64,000 nt of DNA, taken from Sipunculus nudus (taxonomy: Eukaryota; Annelida; Sipuncula; Golfingiida; Sipunculidae). The stretch is from assembly GCA_026874595.1 (NCBI GenBank), contig CM049311.1, positions 46,565,676 to 46,629,675 on the forward strand, in the 5' to 3' direction. Numbering within the stretch: the first letter of the stretch is position 1; each line of letters opens with the position of its first letter. Below, piece after piece: positions 47,406-60,068 of the stretch. The notes under the pieces were generated by a model. The model had not been told where the DNA came from. It saw nothing but the letters and a program-made list of their open reading frames with translations, and made no database searches. The position numbers and the translations under genes were made by a program.

Positions 47406-50400
47406 ACAAGTGACCCAGGGGTCATGACGCTCAGCTGACCAGGAAGACATTGACAAAAGTAATTTTATCATCTGAATGTCAAATTTGAATGAAATACTTT
47501 TTCCAAACTTGACCTTTTGTATAAAATCATCCAATATTCATTGGGGTACTATGGAGCTCTGTAGCATGACGGATATGGGTAACAGACACCTATTTTCAAG
47601 GTTTACAAGATGACTTTTCAGGGGTCTCCCAGCATGTCAAAAAATAAAATTCTAGGTCCAGTTATTATGATTTGTGCCCTGTTAACAAATCCAAATGTTT
47701 ATTCTGGGGGGTATTTCAAAGCCGCATAGGATGAAGGATATGGGTAACAGAGATGTAATTTCAGGTGCACAAGGAGACTTTTCAGGGGCCTCCCAGCATA
47801 TCAAGAAAGGAGATTCTAGGTCAAGTCATTATAATTTGTGCTCTGTTAACAGATGACCAAATCTTTATTCTGGGGAGTACTTCGGAGCCCCAGAGCATGA
47901 AGGATATGGGTAACAGGGACCTTATTTCGGGTTTCCATGTAGACCTTTTATGGGCTTCCCTGGAGGTGAGGACAGAAGATTCTAGGTCCAGTCATTATGA
48001 TTTGTGCCCTGTTAATATATGACCAAATCTTTATCCTGGGGGGTACTTCAGAGCCCCATGGCTCACAGAATATGGGTAACAGGGACCTTATTTCGGGTTT
48101 CCACGTAGACCTTTTATGGGCTTCCCTGGAGGTGAGGACAGAAGATTCTAGGTCCAGTCATTATGATTTGTGCCCTGTTTACAGATGACCAAATGTTTAA
48201 AGATCACAAAAGTAGAGAAAAAAAATCGTAAAAAATAAAAAAAATATAGGTGGCGCCACCAATCTCCAGAAATTGATGAAACACTCCATGATCAATATCC
48301 ATGCAAAGAATCATGGTGATTAATGCATTAGTTGTTCAGATACTTGAGCTTTTGTATTAAATTTTGCATTATTCTGGGGGGTACTTCAGAACCCCATAGC
48401 TCGAAGAATATAGGTCACAGTGACCTAATTTCAGGTTTAAAAGGAGAATTTCCATAGACCTTCCAGGATTTCAAGTAAGAAGATTCCCGGTCTAGCAGTT
48501 ACGATTTGTGCCCTGTTAACAGACAGACGCCTGGATGGCCGGACGGATGACGGACAAAGGTGATCCCTACAGCTCAGATGACTTTCAGTCAGCTGAGCTA
48601 AAAATTGAAAAAATACAGGTGGCGCCACCAGAATGCAGAAACTGATGAAACATTTCATGATCAATATCCATGCAAAGAATCATGGTGATCAATATAATAA
48701 TTGTTCAGATACTTGAGCTTTTGTATCAAATTTTCCATTATTCTGGTGGGTACTTCGGAGCCCCATAGCTCAGAGGTTATGGGTAACAGAGACCTAATTT
48801 CAAGTCTTTAAGGAAACTTTTCATGGGCCTCTCAGCATGTCAAGAGAGAAGATTCTAGGTCCAGTTGTTACATTTTGTGCCATGTTAACAAATGACCGCA
48901 TCTTATGAGGTCTGAAAATTGAGAAAAAAATTCGTAAAAATAAAAAAATATAGGTGGCGCCACCATACTGCAGAAACTGATGACACATTCCATGATCAAT
49001 ATCCATGCAAAGAATCATGGTGATCACTGCAATAGTTGTTTAGATACTTGAGCTTTTGTATCAAATTGTCCATTATTCTGAGGGATACTTCAGATGACTT
49101 ACAGTCAGCTGAGCTAAAAACACTTAATGGTCAATATCCATGCAAAGAATCATGATGATCTCCGTATTAGTTGTTCAGATACTTCAGCTTTTGTATCAAA
49201 TTGTCCATTATTCTGAGGGATACTTCAGAGACCTATAGCTTGAAGGATATGGGTAACAGAGACCTAATTTCAGGTTTCCACAGGCACTCTTCATGGGCCT
49301 CCTTGCATGACCAGAATGAAGTTTCTAGGTCCAGTTGTTGCAATTTGTACCCTCTTGATAGATAACATAGGTGGCGCCACCAGTCTGCAGGAATTGATGG
49401 AACATCTCATAATCAATATGTATGCCAAAAATCATGACCATCAGTGATGTAGTTATTGAGATATTGAAGTTTTTGTATGAAATTTTTGACTACTCTGGGA
49501 GGGTACTTTGGGGCCCCATAGCTCAAAGGATATGGGTAACAGAGACCTAATTTCTGGTTTCCATGGAGACTTTTCATAGGTCTTCTGGTGTGTTGAGAAT
49601 GAAGATTCTAGGTCCAGTCGTTACTATTTGTGCCATGCTAAGAGATGACAGCATCCTTAAAGGTCTCAAAAATAGAGGAAAAAATCGTAAAAAATTGAAC
49701 GATGCAGATGGCGCCACCAGTCTGCAGGAACAGATGACATATCTCATGATCAATAGTTATGCCACAAATCATGACCATCTTCAAGTAGTTCATGAGATAT
49801 TGAAGTTTTTGTATGAAATTTTTTACTTTTCTTGGGGGTACTTTAGGGCTCCATAGCTCGAAGAATATGGGTAACAGAGACCTAATTTTGGTTTCCATGG
49901 AGACTTTTAATAGGTCTCTCAGTGTGTCGAGAATGAAGATTCTAGGTCCAGTCGTTAAGATTTGTGCCACGTTAACAGATGACAGCATCCTTAAAGGTCT
50001 CAAAAATAGAGGAAAAAATCGTAAAAAATCAAATACAGGTGGCGCCACAAGTCTGCAGGAACTGATGGAATATTTCATAATCAATATGTATGAAAAAAAT
50101 CATGACCATCAGTGATGTAGTTATTGAGATATTGAAGTTTTTGTATGAAATTTTTGACTACTCGGGGGGGGGGGGGGGGGTACTTTGGGGCCCCATAGCT
50201 CGAAGGATATGGTTAACAGAGACCTAATTTCTGGTTTCCAAGGATATTTTTCATGGACCTCTCAGTGTGTCAAGAATGAAGATTCTAGGTCCAGTCGTTA
50301 CAATTTGTGCCATGCTAACAGATGACAGCATCCTTAAAGGTCTCAAAAATAGAGGAAAAAATCGTAAAAAATCTAACAATAAAGGTGGCATCACCAGTCT

Positions 50401-51085
50401 GCAGGAAGTGATGACACATCTCATGATCAATAGTTATGCCACAAATCATGACCATCAGTCAAGTAGTTAATGAGATACTGAAGTTTTTGTATGAAATATT
50501 TTACTTTTATTTGGGGTACTTTGGGGCTCCATAGCTTGAAGAATATGGGTAACAGAGACCTAATTTCTGGTTTCCATGGAGACTTTTCATAGGTCTCTCA
50601 GTGTGTCGAGAATGAAGATTCTAAGTCAAGTCATTACGATTTGTGCCTTGTTAACAGATGTTCACATTTTTAAAGGTCTTAAAAATAGAGAAAAAAATTC
50701 GTAAAAAATTGAAAAATACAGGTGGGGCCACCAGTCTTCAGGAACTGATGGAACCTCTCATGATCAATATGTATGCCAAAAATCATTACCATCAGTCAAG
50801 TAGTTAATGAGATATTGAAGTTTTTGTATGAAATTTTGGACTTTTCTGGGGGGTACTTTGGGGCCCCATAGCTCGAAGGATATGGGTAACAGAGACCTAA
50901 TTTCTGGTTTCCAAGGAGATTTTTCATGGACCTCCCAGGATGTCAAGTAAGAAGATTCCAGTTCTAGCGGTTACGATTTGTGCCTGGTTAACGGACAGAC
51001 AGACAGACAGACGGACAGACAGACGGACGACGGACAAAGAGTGATCGCTATAGCTCAGATGACTTTCAGTCAGCTGAGCTAAAAA
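47406..51085 (+). mobile_element. Family A composite, copy 2 (pearl/HINE-like)
   Basis: The 5' end has ACAAG at 47406, TGACCCAGGGGTCA, and GCTCAGCTGAC at 47429-47439. The 3' end has an ACGG/ACAG tract at about 50990-51040 and a hairpin ending in GTCAGCTGAGC at 51069-51079 plus TAAAAA. Internal 3' termini lie at about 48570-48604 and 49090-49118, at the same junctions as in copy 1. The core has about ten 330-bp units, several with the GGTGGCGCCACC palindrome. It is 3680 bp and free of the two DNA transposons seen in copy 1, so it supplies their undisturbed sites. A poly-G run of about 17 lies at 50164-50180. Short frames inside are repeat by-products. Confidence 0.87.
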
Positions 51086-51503
51086 CTGAAAATATAAGTT
51101 AAAATATTAGAATTCTAAGTTGCAATCATTATATATCCAGATTGTAACTCATATTGGGTCATATTATGCATACACATATTTTTTTTTATTTTTAAATCAA
51201 ATGTTTAAACTAAATGTAAAAGAAAATAAAGCCACAACAAGGCTTATTTCACCGAAATAAAATAAAAGATTCAGTACATTTGATAGAATAAAAACATCTT
51301 TCAAATAAAGTATACACACTGTTGGTTGAATGAGGGACAAACAAAATCATTATGCTAATTACAATCTCAGCTATAATTATTAACTGGAATTTATAGTCAA
51401 TATCACACCTGGTGAAGGTTTTACTCTTCTGAAGTAAAGCATTACTTATCTGATGAATATCCACACTTTCATAGCAATACATCACTTTGTGGACACAATT
51501 AAA
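51086..51503. other. AT-rich, no gene seen
   Basis: No supported feature. Confidence 0.4.
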
Positions 51504-52481
51504 TGTGCACTTTAATCATTGTAACCCTGGTGGTACATACAAAATCTAAAATGTAGCATGTCCAAGAATAAAATAAAATACAGAAAATTATAACATTCAT
51601 CTCGTTTATGCACCAGCTGGGGGGGGGGGGGGTGAGTGCAGGGCAGAGGGGAAGCCTGCTAGTAGTGGCCAAGCTGGGCCAAGGCAAGCTGCCTTGGGTG
51701 GGTTACATAATGCAAGTGAAGGCTGGTGCCAGATGTAAACAACACTTGACATGGTGTATAAAAGCTTAATTAAAAGCTACTCTTTTCAAACAATTTCTTT
51801 GAAATTTCAGATTTTAAAATATTAAATCCTTATGTATATATGCTGTGAAAATTAAATCAACAGTGCTTACAGGGAAAAAATGTGCCACTGCCAAATTTGG
51901 ACAAAATTTATGGTATTAATTTTTTATTTATGCTAATAACTTGAAAAATTTGCAAAATTCAGATCTAGTTTTGGGTAAACAATTGAATCTTGATTAAATA
52001 AAGTTATATTCCTGATAAAAGGTTCCAGCTTCAGCAATTCTCATGTTAAGTGAGCAAATATATTTCCTGATTTTTAAAAAATTGCATTATATTTGGGCCT
52101 AGAACTTCAAAATAATACCCAATACTGACCTAATTTTTTGTATGTGCACAGAAAATGTATGGAAGAATATGAAAACTAAATATGATCAAAAACAGATCAG
52201 TGGTTTTGATATTAGGCAGCCTTGAAGTGTAACAATGGCTTTTTTTATGGAAAACGAAGGTTTTTCCTTAATATCTCGAAGGAACGAAGTTTTAATGACC
52301 CAATTTTCGGTATGGTAGGAGATTTTGGGGACATCTAATGGTATGCAGAATTTAGGATTCATAGGTCCAACGGTTTTAAAACGTGCCCCGTTAACGGCCG
52401 GCCGGCCGGCCTGACGGCCGGACAGCCGGACGACGGACCACGACTATAGCTCAGATGACTTATAGTCAGCTGAGCTAAAAA
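51504..52481 (+). mobile_element. Family B element, copy B4
   Basis: It begins with the block shared with 20980-21235, including a poly-G run at about 51620-51632. It continues through the B core and ends with a (CCGG/ACGG)-rich tract at 52389-52440 and the hairpin terminus with GTCAGCTGAGC at 52465-52475 plus TAAAAA. It is the least interrupted B copy in the window and so the best reference for the family. Confidence 0.8.
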
Positions 52482-53300
52482 CCTAAAGTTCTAGAAATAT
52501 GTCTATTAGAGTAAATAGGTCAAAGGTCAAGGTCATCAAAAAACAACAAAATTGTTTTTTTCTTCATAAATTTGTCGAAATTTATTGTATATGCATGAAT
52601 CGTAGCTCATTTTATTCCATATTCCATGGCCTTCTTTCTGTTGTGTAGCTGCATCAATCTGCTGTTAATATATGGTAATGTATTTTTTGGGGAAATCCAT
52701 GATATTTTTACCAAAGCTCACAAAATCTCAGACAGTTTTCTCGGCAAACAAGATATTTTGAGAGTTTACTTGTTTGTAGGCCACAATTCTCCCGCAAAAT
52801 TTAAAATTTATACAGTTAAAAGACAAATAAAACTCCTATAAGCCTTTCGCTTTAAATTCAGATAGGTCAAAGATCAAGGTCATAAAAACCCAAATATATT
52901 ATTTTGCTTATAACTTTTTTTAATTTTCCTATCTACACAATGTTTAGCTCATTTTATTAGTCTATGCATTCCCCATTTATGAGTCTGTCAGTCTGTCTGT
53001 CTGGTCATCTGTTGTTGTCAACTTCTCCTGCCTGCTTGTTCCTTGATCTGACTTGTCATTCTGGAGTCCAAATTGTTTATCAATGCTTCTGAAAGGCATA
53101 CAGTTTAAAGAAAACCAGGAAATATGTTGTCTGTCTGTCTGTTTGTCGGTGACTTTTTCATTATCAGCATAAATACATAATCATGTTATTGTTTCTGCTC
53201 TCCCAGAACACTGCTCATAATTACTGATTTCACTTGTTTTCCTGTCTTCCTGTCTGTCTTTTATCAACTTCCAGCAAAAGCTCAGCCTATAGTCATCTGG
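52482..53300 (+). repeat. Family E repeat
   Basis: It matches the 44.7-46.4 kb array: AGGTCAAAGGTCAAGGTCATC, TAGCTCATTTTATT.CATATTCC and CAATGCTTCTGAAAGGCATA. It abuts B4, so B4 may have inserted into it. Confidence 0.65.
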
Positions 53301-55093
53301 TTTTATTATTTTTATTTCATACGGAGGCAGAGAAATCAAAGGAATCTCTTATCCAAATTCCAGTTACAGTGCTCTGTTAGTTATTGACAAGTACCACACA
53401 GTTTGTAAACATGAGCCATAAAGAAAATTGTAGTAGATCTGGACTAACCTCTCCACCATTTAACTGTCTTAGCTGAGACAGGCATGGCACCACAATTATA
53501 AACCCACTGGAATTCCTCAAACCCACAGGATTTAACCAATGGGCCATGCTTATTACCCCAGGCTTCCAACAATGACATTTGTAGACCATTTTCTCAGGAG
53601 AGAGATGTGGAAGGGTCAGGGGCCAAACTTGTCCTGATTAGCAATAGGTTCCCCTTGTTGTTTCCAGTCTTTCTTGTCATGGGACTGCTATTTTTACCAT
53701 CCTGCCAATCCACGACGAGGTTTCACTCGTAAGATTAATTTGACGTGTCAGAGTTGAGGACTGCCTCAGTATTGATCACAGCTTGAAGATGACAGAGGAA
53801 GTTGGTGGCAGCCTTCATGAGGCTAAACCAGCCCTCTACCCCAGGTGATGTACACATAAGACATCCAAGGAAACAGACCCCTTGGTTCTCAATGGTCACA
53901 GCTAGCACATATCCTCGTGTCCATGAAATCACCACTCTTAAAGGGCAATTCAAGTGAGCCTACATGGAGTTATCATGTCTGTCATATTGATAAGTGTATT
54001 ATAACTAAGCCATACATTTCACTCTCTGTATCACTGGATAATCAATGACTCTGCCTATAACATATCAAACAGTAATTTCAAATTTGCAAGAACCCAAATA
54101 TAAAATAATTACCAGATTTTTCACCGACTTTCGTTTGTTTTTTTAAGATAAATATACATGTAAACTTTGAAATTAGCCTGCATAACCTCTTTTTATAGCC
54201 AATGTGAATCCACAAAAATTACTTATCTGATTGAAAACAATTATTTCATCAGCATATGCACCCGAACCTAATTTAAAAGGACAATGAACATGACTGATAA
54301 AATGCTAGTTCTTACAGCAAGGGATGCCAAATCACACGGCTCCCACCAGGGTCTGGAGGAAATCTATAGGAATTCAATAGGAGCACTTGAGGACTTAACA
54401 TAGGCATTTTTAGAAATTTTCAGCAAGAAATATTTGAAGATTTTGGATTTTTCACTGCAACATTGTGTTTTATTTAGTAACTTACCGTAAGTTCTCAAGG
54501 CAGCATTTTGAAGACTGTTTAAATGGTGTAGATCAATAGATGTTCCTGCATGACTGCAACATTTACATGTACAGTTGTACATAAGAACTGAATGTTTCAA
54601 TGATACCAGGTCTATATAACAATAGTTATTCAATATCAACAGTTATATTGGAAACATGATTGTGAAGTGAAAAAAAAATACTGGAAAATATTGGAGATAA
54701 AGGCCTAAAATATAGGAAATTATAGGAGTAGTTGTAAGCCCTTCCACCAAATAGTCAACTATGGTTCCCACAGCTATCTGAATCCCCTGACCATGCAAAA
54801 CAAAATTTTCCCCTGAGCTCTGGCTTACAACCTTGTATTTGCCACAAAACTTGACCTGTGAAACCACAAACATATACATGATCTTGCCTGTTATGCCTAT
54901 ACTTTCTATACTTCAAGAAATTGCTGTTGGTCACAGTTTCCAAAAACAGGCTAATTTAATTGGATTTATCAAATACCAGGTAACTGAATCATCACAGTTC
55001 TATGCTGTCTTTTGAATTTAACAAACATACAAGGGACAAATAGGTCAAGCTGGTCAACACTTCTGACATGGCTGTTAGGGTAACTTTGAAATA
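53301..55093. other. No supported gene
   Basis: Mostly unique sequence. Around 53744-53835 a short + frame (EDCLSIDHSLKMTEEVGG...) ends at CCCAG|GTGATG, a possible donor. Its acceptor is poor, and a minus frame is open across the same bases. It could be a distant exon of the gene at 60-61 kb, but I cannot support that. Confidence 0.25.
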
Positions 55094-55230
55094 CAGTAAA
55101 ACCTCACCTTATTTCTACCTCAGTTTAGCGACCATCTCAAACTACCACTTTTCACGGTTTCCGATTCTTTTCACTCTTTATATAAGACCTCGCTTGGACT
55201 TTATCGAGGTCTCGTTTTGAGGTTTTACTG
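55094..55230. mobile_element. 137-bp pogo/Tigger-type MITE
   Basis: Inverted ends are CAGTAAAACCTCA...TGAGGTTTTACTG with TA on both sides (55092-55093 and 55231-55232). The interior is partly palindromic. The CAGT-type end with a TA duplication is typical of pogo/Tigger-derived MITEs. Confidence 0.85.
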
Positions 55231-57042
55231 TAGTGGGATACAAAAAAGAGATAAGTTTTTTTTTTGTGGTTAATCATGCAGTATTAGAAAATGTCAGAGG
55301 ATATGTTACTTCTGTCTGTTAGTAAAAAAAAATATGAAACAATCAGCTAAAACTGTGACAAGATTACTATTGGTCAACATTCCCAAATTACTATTACAAA
55401 CTTGCAAAACAAATAGTAACCCTCTCATGATTTACACATAGATGAAAGCGATCACATGACATTTTGCACACATACTTATCTTGGCAAGAGGTCATTTGAT
55501 TATTTTATACACCATTGGCCTTGTTTCAATTGGAACAAGGGGATATGTCCCCCTCCCTCACACTTTATACAATATACCTTATATAACTTGCATACTAGTA
55601 ATTTTTAACAGTGATTTAAAGATAAATCAATCAAGTATATAACCATATCTGCAAAAAGGGTTTAATGGATACTATGAACCCTTTTCTTCTGTCGCTGCAT
55701 TGCAGATGAAGAACTCTGACACCCTTAAATGGGTCTTTCTGAAACCCAGCATAGTTATTAGGGCACAATAGGGAACGAGGGAGCTAATATAATTTTTAAT
55801 AACATTAATTGATACAGCCCTGCCCGCTGCCTGGCTTACCTCGCTGCATGGGGAATCACCATGAAAAATCTACTTTCAAATGGAGCTTGACTGCAAAATA
55901 AGAATATGGCTGTATACACACTCATGACAGTTTTATACTGTTAACACGATTCCATTCACATAATTTATTTTAGCTGAACATTTACTCATGCAAACTCGAA
56001 AAGGGCAGAGATTTGATCATTTGGCTGTGTCAATAGGTGAGTGTCTACCAGTCAGGCCGAAGTTTTGAGACTTATCCTAGTGGCCTACACATGCCTGACC
56101 AGCACAGCTTCTGCCTACTGTTTTTCCCAAGAGGCCAGAACCTTTGGGGGGAGCTTAATTATAATAGCTCCCACAGCTTCCCCCTTGGATCCGCCACTGC
56201 TTGTGCCAAACAAATATGGGTGTTGCCACCTAGTCCTTTTCATGCAGTGTCGATCTATTGCAAACCAAACAAAACTTTTTGTCAAGACATAAAACCCGAA
56301 GTCCCAAATACAGTTTCAAACTTCTCATTCAGTGGTTATATACTACAGTCATTCCACATCACATTTGCTGTATACCAAGACTTTCTAGGGTTCACCATCA
56401 GGGCTCACACAGGGCAAAGAACTGTAATCCGACCAATGAAAATGTTGTATCGCATTGTGCATCCAACTCTAAGTTTTAAGTGACTAAGTGACATCCCACT
56501 CTCATTGGTCTGATTCTTGGCCATATGTCAACTTTGGTGAAGAAACCAAAAGAAACTTACTAACCAAAGCTCAGCAGTTAAAGTGAAGGAGATTGGGATC
56601 AACTGCAGTGTATAACCACTGCATAAGGAGTCAAACACAATTTCAGTATCAAATATTACCTCGCTGCAGACACTTTCAGCCATATACCCAGCTAAATATT
56701 GCCGAGACTCAGTCATCAAACTGCCAAACATGAAGCCACTGAAGACCAATAACTTTAGCTGGAGGGCATGGTGTGTTAATGGAGCACAGTCACAAGACAC
56801 AAACTGAGTGCAGATTGTCTAGCAAAGCTAGGCATGGGATAAGACGATAGGTCCACAGGGAGGGATAATGAAGTCGACAGCTTTCACTTTCTTTGACCTT
56901 TAGTCAAGGATCATGGGTTATCTAGCCTGGCTCATGTATGGCTATACCTTGGACAAGACTTTCCATCACTTAGGAAAAAACACACTCAATGTCATAGATA
57001 TATGTGTCCTAAACAGTGTTGAAAAAATAAAGTGATATTCTT
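55231..57042. other. No supported gene; MITE-end fragment near 56200
   Basis: A stretch at about 56148-56207 reads, on the minus strand, CAGTGGCGGATCCAAGGGGG. This is an end type common to poly-G-bearing MITEs and resembles those at 18567 and 60786. Open frames at 56037-56483 overlap it and are unlikely to be genes. Confidence 0.35.
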
Positions 57043-58525
57043 GCAACACATTGACTGTTGTACCATCAAGGCTTGAAACTTCTACATGGTGACCTTTGTA
57101 CCATCAAGGCTTGAAACTTCTACATCGTGACCTTTGTACCATCAAGGCTTTGACTGGAACATGTTGACTGTTGTACCATCAGGGCTTTGACTGGAACATG
57201 GTGACTGCAGTACCTTCAGGGCTTGTACTGCCACCTGGTGACTCTTCTTCCATTAAGGCTTGGACTGGTACGTAGTGAGTATTGTACAGTCAAGGCTGGA
57301 ACTGCTACTTGCTGACTGTTGTACCATCAAGACTTGGACTGCCACATGGCAACGGTTGTACTATCAAGGCTTGAACTGCCACATGGTTACTGTTGTACTA
57401 TCAAGGCTTGAACTGCTACTTAGTGACCTTTGTACCATCAAGGCTTGAACTGCTACTTAGTGACCTTTGTACCATCAAGGCTTGAACTGTTACTTAGTGA
57501 CCTTTGTACCATCAAGGCTTGAACTGCCACATGGTGACGGTAGTACTATCAAGGCTTGGACTGCCACATGGGACTGTTGTACTATCAAGGCTTGGACTGC
57601 CACATGGTGACTAATGTACCATCAAGGCTTGAACTGCTACTTGGTGATCTTTGTACCATCGAGGCTTGAACTGCTACTTGGTGACCTTTGTACCATCAAG
57701 GCTTGGACTGCCACATGGTGACGGTTGTACTATCAAGGCTTGGACTGCCACATGGTGACTGTTGTACCATCAAGGCTTGAACCGTTACTTGGTGACCTTT
57801 GTACCATCAAGGCTTGAACTGCCACATGGTGACTGTTGTACCACTGAGGCTTGAACTGTTACTTGGTGACCTTTGTACCATCAAGGCTTGAACTGCCACA
57901 TGGTGACTGTTGTATCATCAAGGTTTGAACTGCTACTTGGTGACTGTTGTACCACTGAGGCTTGGACTGCCACATGATGACTGTTGTACCATCGAGGCTT
58001 GGACTGCCACATGATGACTGTTGTACCATTAAGGCTTGGACTGCCACATGATGACTGTTGTACCATCAAGGCTTGGACTGCCACATGGTGACTAATGTAC
58101 CATCAAGGCTTGAACTGCTCCTTGCTGACCTTTGTACCATCAAGGCTTGGACTGCCACATAGTGACGGTTGTACTATCAAGGCTTGGACTGCCACATGGT
58201 GACGGTTGTACTATCAAGGCTTGGACTGCCACATGGTGACTAATGTACCATCAAGGCTTGAACTGCTACTTAGTGACCTTTGTACCATCAAGGCTTGAAC
58301 TGCCACACGGTGACTGTTGTACCATCAAGGCTTGAACTGCTACTTGGTAACCTTTGTACCATCAAGGCTTGAACTGCCATATGATGACTGTTGTACCATC
58401 GAGGCTTGAACTGCTACTTGGTGACCTTTGTACCATCAAGGCTTGAACCGTTACTTGGTGACCTTTGTACCATCAAGGCTTGAACTGCCACATGGTGACT
58501 GTTGTACCATCAAGACTTGGAACCA
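57043..58525. repeat. 37-bp minisatellite, subfamily 1
   Basis: About 40 units of 36-38 bp are built on GTACCATCAAGGCTTG followed by GAACTG or GGACTG. They alternate between ...CCACATGGTGACTGTT and ...CTACTTGGTGACCTTT forms, giving a partial 74-bp two-unit period. The frames inside (up to about 67 codons) are by-products. Confidence 0.95.
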
Positions 58526-59206
58526 CCAAATGTTGACTGGAGCATCATCAGCACTGTGGCCACTGACTGATGACTGGAGTACCATTAGCACTTGGACAAC
58601 AAAATGTTGACAGGAGTACCATTAGCACTTGGACAACAAAATGTTGACAGGAGTACCATTAGCACTTGGACAACAAAATGTTTACAGGAGTACCATTAGC
58701 ACTTGGACAACCAAATGTTGACTGGAGTACCATTAGCACCTGGACAACCAAATGTTGACTGGAGTACCATTAGCACCTGGACAACCAATGTTGACTGGAG
58801 TACCATTAGCACTTAGACAACAAAATGTTGACTGGAGTACCATTAGCACTTAGACAACCAAATATTAACTGGAGTACCATTAGCACTTAGACAACCCAAT
58901 GTTGACTGGAGCACCATTAGCACCTGGACAACCAAATGTTGACTGGAGTACCATTAGCACTTAGAAAACCAAATGTTGACTGGAGTACCATTAGCACCTG
59001 GACAACCAAATGTTGACTGGAGTACCATTAGCACCTGGACAACCAAATGTTGACTGGAGTACCATTAGCACCTGGACAACCAAATGTTGACTGGAGTACC
59101 ATTAGCACTTAGACAACCAAATGTTGACCAGAGTACCATTAGCACTTAGACAACCAAATGTTGACTAGTGTACCATTAGCACTTGAACCACCACATGGTC
59201 AGTCAG
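58526..59206. repeat. 37-bp minisatellite, subfamily 2
   Basis: About 18 units of 37 bp are built on TTGACTGGAGTACCATTAGC plus ACTTGGACAACCAAATG. They align with subfamily 1 over the whole unit (TGACTG..GTACCAT..CTTGGAC.....A.ATG). Transitional units lie at about 58490-58580. Confidence 0.95.
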
Positions 59207-60068
59207 CTAACAAATGCACTGGTACCTTTTCACTTAGGCCACAATGCTGGTTTCTGTTGCATATTTGTGTTGTGATGCTGTGGTCAGAGTATATCTGCCT
59301 TATAACAAACTAAGGGATAACAAATTGGACTGTCAGCACCGAGTGTTCTACTATCTACAACTATCTGGTTCAGTAGCTATCATTCAGAATTTTTCCATAA
59401 ACAAATTATACAATATATTTTACCCATTTTTTATTGGAGGGGGAGGGGGATTGATTAAGTCTGTACAGCTTAAGAGCCCTGTTGTTCCAAATATAAAGTT
59501 CAAAATAGATGTATTTATACTTGCCTACAGATATGGAGGGGAATTTTTTTCAATGTTTAATGCCTACAAGAACGCCTAGATACAAACTGAACAATAAAAC
59601 AAAACAATTAGATACTCAAGGTAAATAACTAGCTGCATGTGCAAACTGTACCAAGCCTGAATCCATAATTTAAATTTCACTTTCACTTGCTATATGGAGT
59701 ACCAGTCTCCAATCAAGTATACTTGTATGTAAGCACTGAAGAGAGAGCCAGAGAGAGAGAGAGAAAGAGAGAAAGAGAGAAAGAGAGAGCAAGAGAGAGA
59801 ATTGATGAAGCAACCACAGCTAATTTTAATGTTTTTATTGACTCTTCCTCCCATATGACTCTCATCAGCTCCAATTTAGTATTTTCATCCATATTGCCTT
59901 TGAGAGTACAAGTTATCAATTTATGACTTCATATTGGTGGATTTTCTGTGTGATTGATGGTCTGATGTCATCCAAGTGTCAGGCTCGTGGAGTTCTTCAA
60001 AAACACAGATATTGGGGATGGAGAGCCTCTCCTACATTATTGATATGATGTCAATTGTTTCTTTACAG
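59207..60068. other. Probable intron or upstream sequence of the membrane gene
   Basis: No coding exon can be supported. A (GA)n-rich microsatellite lies at about 59742-59800. The stretch ends with TTGTTTCTTTACAG at 60068, a strong splice acceptor. Confidence 0.45.
59742..59800. repeat. GA-rich microsatellite
   Basis: GAGA/AAGAGAG repeats with minor interruptions. Confidence 0.9.

Noticed and set aside
49638-50084. 148-codon minus frame in the A composite
   Set aside because: It runs across tandem family A units and its sections recur in other units. No similarity to a transposase or helicase is visible.
53735-53953. Possible exon on either strand near 53.8 kb
   Set aside because: Both strands give plausible short peptides, but the acceptor is weak and the reading phase does not match the exon at 60069 directly. 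The evidence is insufficient.
56037-56483. 148-codon + frame with two overlapping alternatives
   Set aside because: All three + frames are open over parts of the region and it includes a MITE end (GGATCCGCCACTG). Unlikely to be a host gene.
57043-59206. CRISPR-like direct-repeat array
   Set aside because: The units are contiguous, with no variable spacers, in eukaryotic sequence. This is a minisatellite.
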